Positions 7,197-7,765 of a stretch of 7,765 nucleotides of DNA are shown in pieces. Every line of letters begins with the position of its first letter. The first letter of the stretch is position 1. The notes below the pieces were generated by a model, which was given only the letters and a program-made list of their open reading frames with translations, ran no database searches and had not been told where the DNA came from. Source of the stretch: Prevotella sp. UBA5379 (lineage in GTDB: Bacteria > Bacteroidota > Bacteroidia > Bacteroidales > Bacteroidaceae); NCBI GenBank assembly GCA_002409785.1, contig DHOX01000037.1, positions 453-8,217 of the forward strand. Direction: 5' to 3'. The translations under genes and the position numbers were made by a program.

Positions 7197-7762
7197 AAAT
7201 TCTCAATGAACGTATCCTAAAAGACGGAAAATGTTATCCGGGAGGTATCCTGAAAGTAGACCAGTTTCTCAACCACCAGATGGATCCGAATCTGATGAAG
7301 CAGTGCGCCGTAGAGTTCATCAAGCGCTATGCTGGAACAGAGATCAACAAAATCCTTACCATCGAAGCATCCGGTATCGCACCTGCCATCATGATGGGAT
7401 TTCTCCTTGACCTGCCCGTAGTCTTTGCCAAGAAGAAGAAACCATCCACAATGGATCACCTGCTTTCAACGACCATTTTTTCCTTTACCAAGCAACGGGA
7501 ATATCAGGTAGTCATCTCCAAAGACTACCTGACCCCAAAAGACAAAGTACTGTTCATTGATGATTTCCTGGCCTTCGGAAATGCCGCCAACGGGATCATT
7601 GATCTTTGCAGACAGGCCGGCTGTGACCTTGTCGGCATGGGCTTTATTATCGAAAAAGCTTTCCAGCATGGGCGAGAAGTTATCGAAAAACAAGGCATAC
7701 GCTGCGAATCTCTGGCCATCGTCGAATCTCTCGACCACTGCAGGATCACGCTGAAAGATTAA
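7193..7762 (+). CDS. xpt: Xanthine phosphoribosyltransferase
   Basis: Xpt salvages xanthine by joining it to PRPP to give XMP, feeding GMP synthesis in the cytoplasm. The 189-residue protein is close to the 194 residues of B. subtilis Xpt and colinear with it. It shows LKVDQFLNHQMDP (20-32, Asn27 being the position contacting xanthine in the B. subtilis enzyme), TIEASGIAPA (56-65), VVFAKKKKP (76-84) and the PRPP-binding loop VLFIDDFLAFGNAA (119-132). These features favour xanthine over adenine specificity, although Apt is a related family. The start overlaps the rarA stop by four bases, which implies translational coupling. No purine riboswitch precedes it, unlike in many Firmicutes, so its expression should follow the upstream genes. 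An ATG directly follows its TAA at the window edge and could begin another gene. Confidence 0.95.
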   Translation: MKILNERILKDGKCYPGGILKVDQFLNHQMDPNLMKQCAVEFIKRYAGTEINKILTIEASGIAPAIMMGFLLDLPVVFAKKKKPSTMDHLLSTTIFSFTKQREYQVVISKDYLTPKDKVLFIDDFLAFGNAANGIIDLCRQAGCDLVGMGFIIEKAFQHGREVIEKQGIRCESLAIVESLDHCRITLKD

Positions 7763-7765
7763 ATG

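Overview
The window looks like an ordinary chromosomal segment of a member of the Bacteroidales, most likely Prevotella-like. Three things suggest this: promoters with the Bacteroidetes -7 motif TAnnTTTG on both strands, start codons without clear Shine-Dalgarno sequences, and protein sequences that read as Bacteroidales forms, especially a lysine-rich cold-shock-domain protein and a Bacteroidales-type DUF389 membrane protein. The genus is inference. I see no phage, plasmid, IS, CRISPR, tRNA or rRNA gene.

Left region (1-3409, + strand): a nadB-nadA-nadC cluster for de novo NAD synthesis. L-aspartate oxidase (NadB, cut by the left edge) makes iminoaspartate. Quinolinate synthase (NadA, 4Fe-4S) condenses it with dihydroxyacetone phosphate. 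Quinolinate phosphoribosyltransferase (NadC) converts quinolinate to nicotinate mononucleotide. Their active-site residues are intact.

Middle (3410-4927): nadC and a minus-strand DUF389 membrane-protein gene converge on a 156-bp spacer. The spacer holds about 3.5 copies of a 22-bp tandem repeat inside a perfect 11-bp inverted repeat, the most unusual DNA in the window. DUF389 has its own TAnnTTTG motif very close to its start.

Right region (4928-7765): a 451-bp divergent spacer carries a well-formed Bacteroidetes promoter and a leader of about 250 nt with a plausible hairpin. It is followed by a tight + strand run: a cold-shock-domain protein, rarA (a AAA+ replication-fork recombination factor) and xpt (xanthine phosphoribosyltransferase, overlapping rarA by 4 bp). 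These three are probably co-transcribed, so conditions acting on the leader could also affect DNA maintenance and purine salvage genes.

Nothing here is a clear new biological system. The best leads are the repeat element between nadC and DUF389, and the long structured leader of the cold-shock gene.
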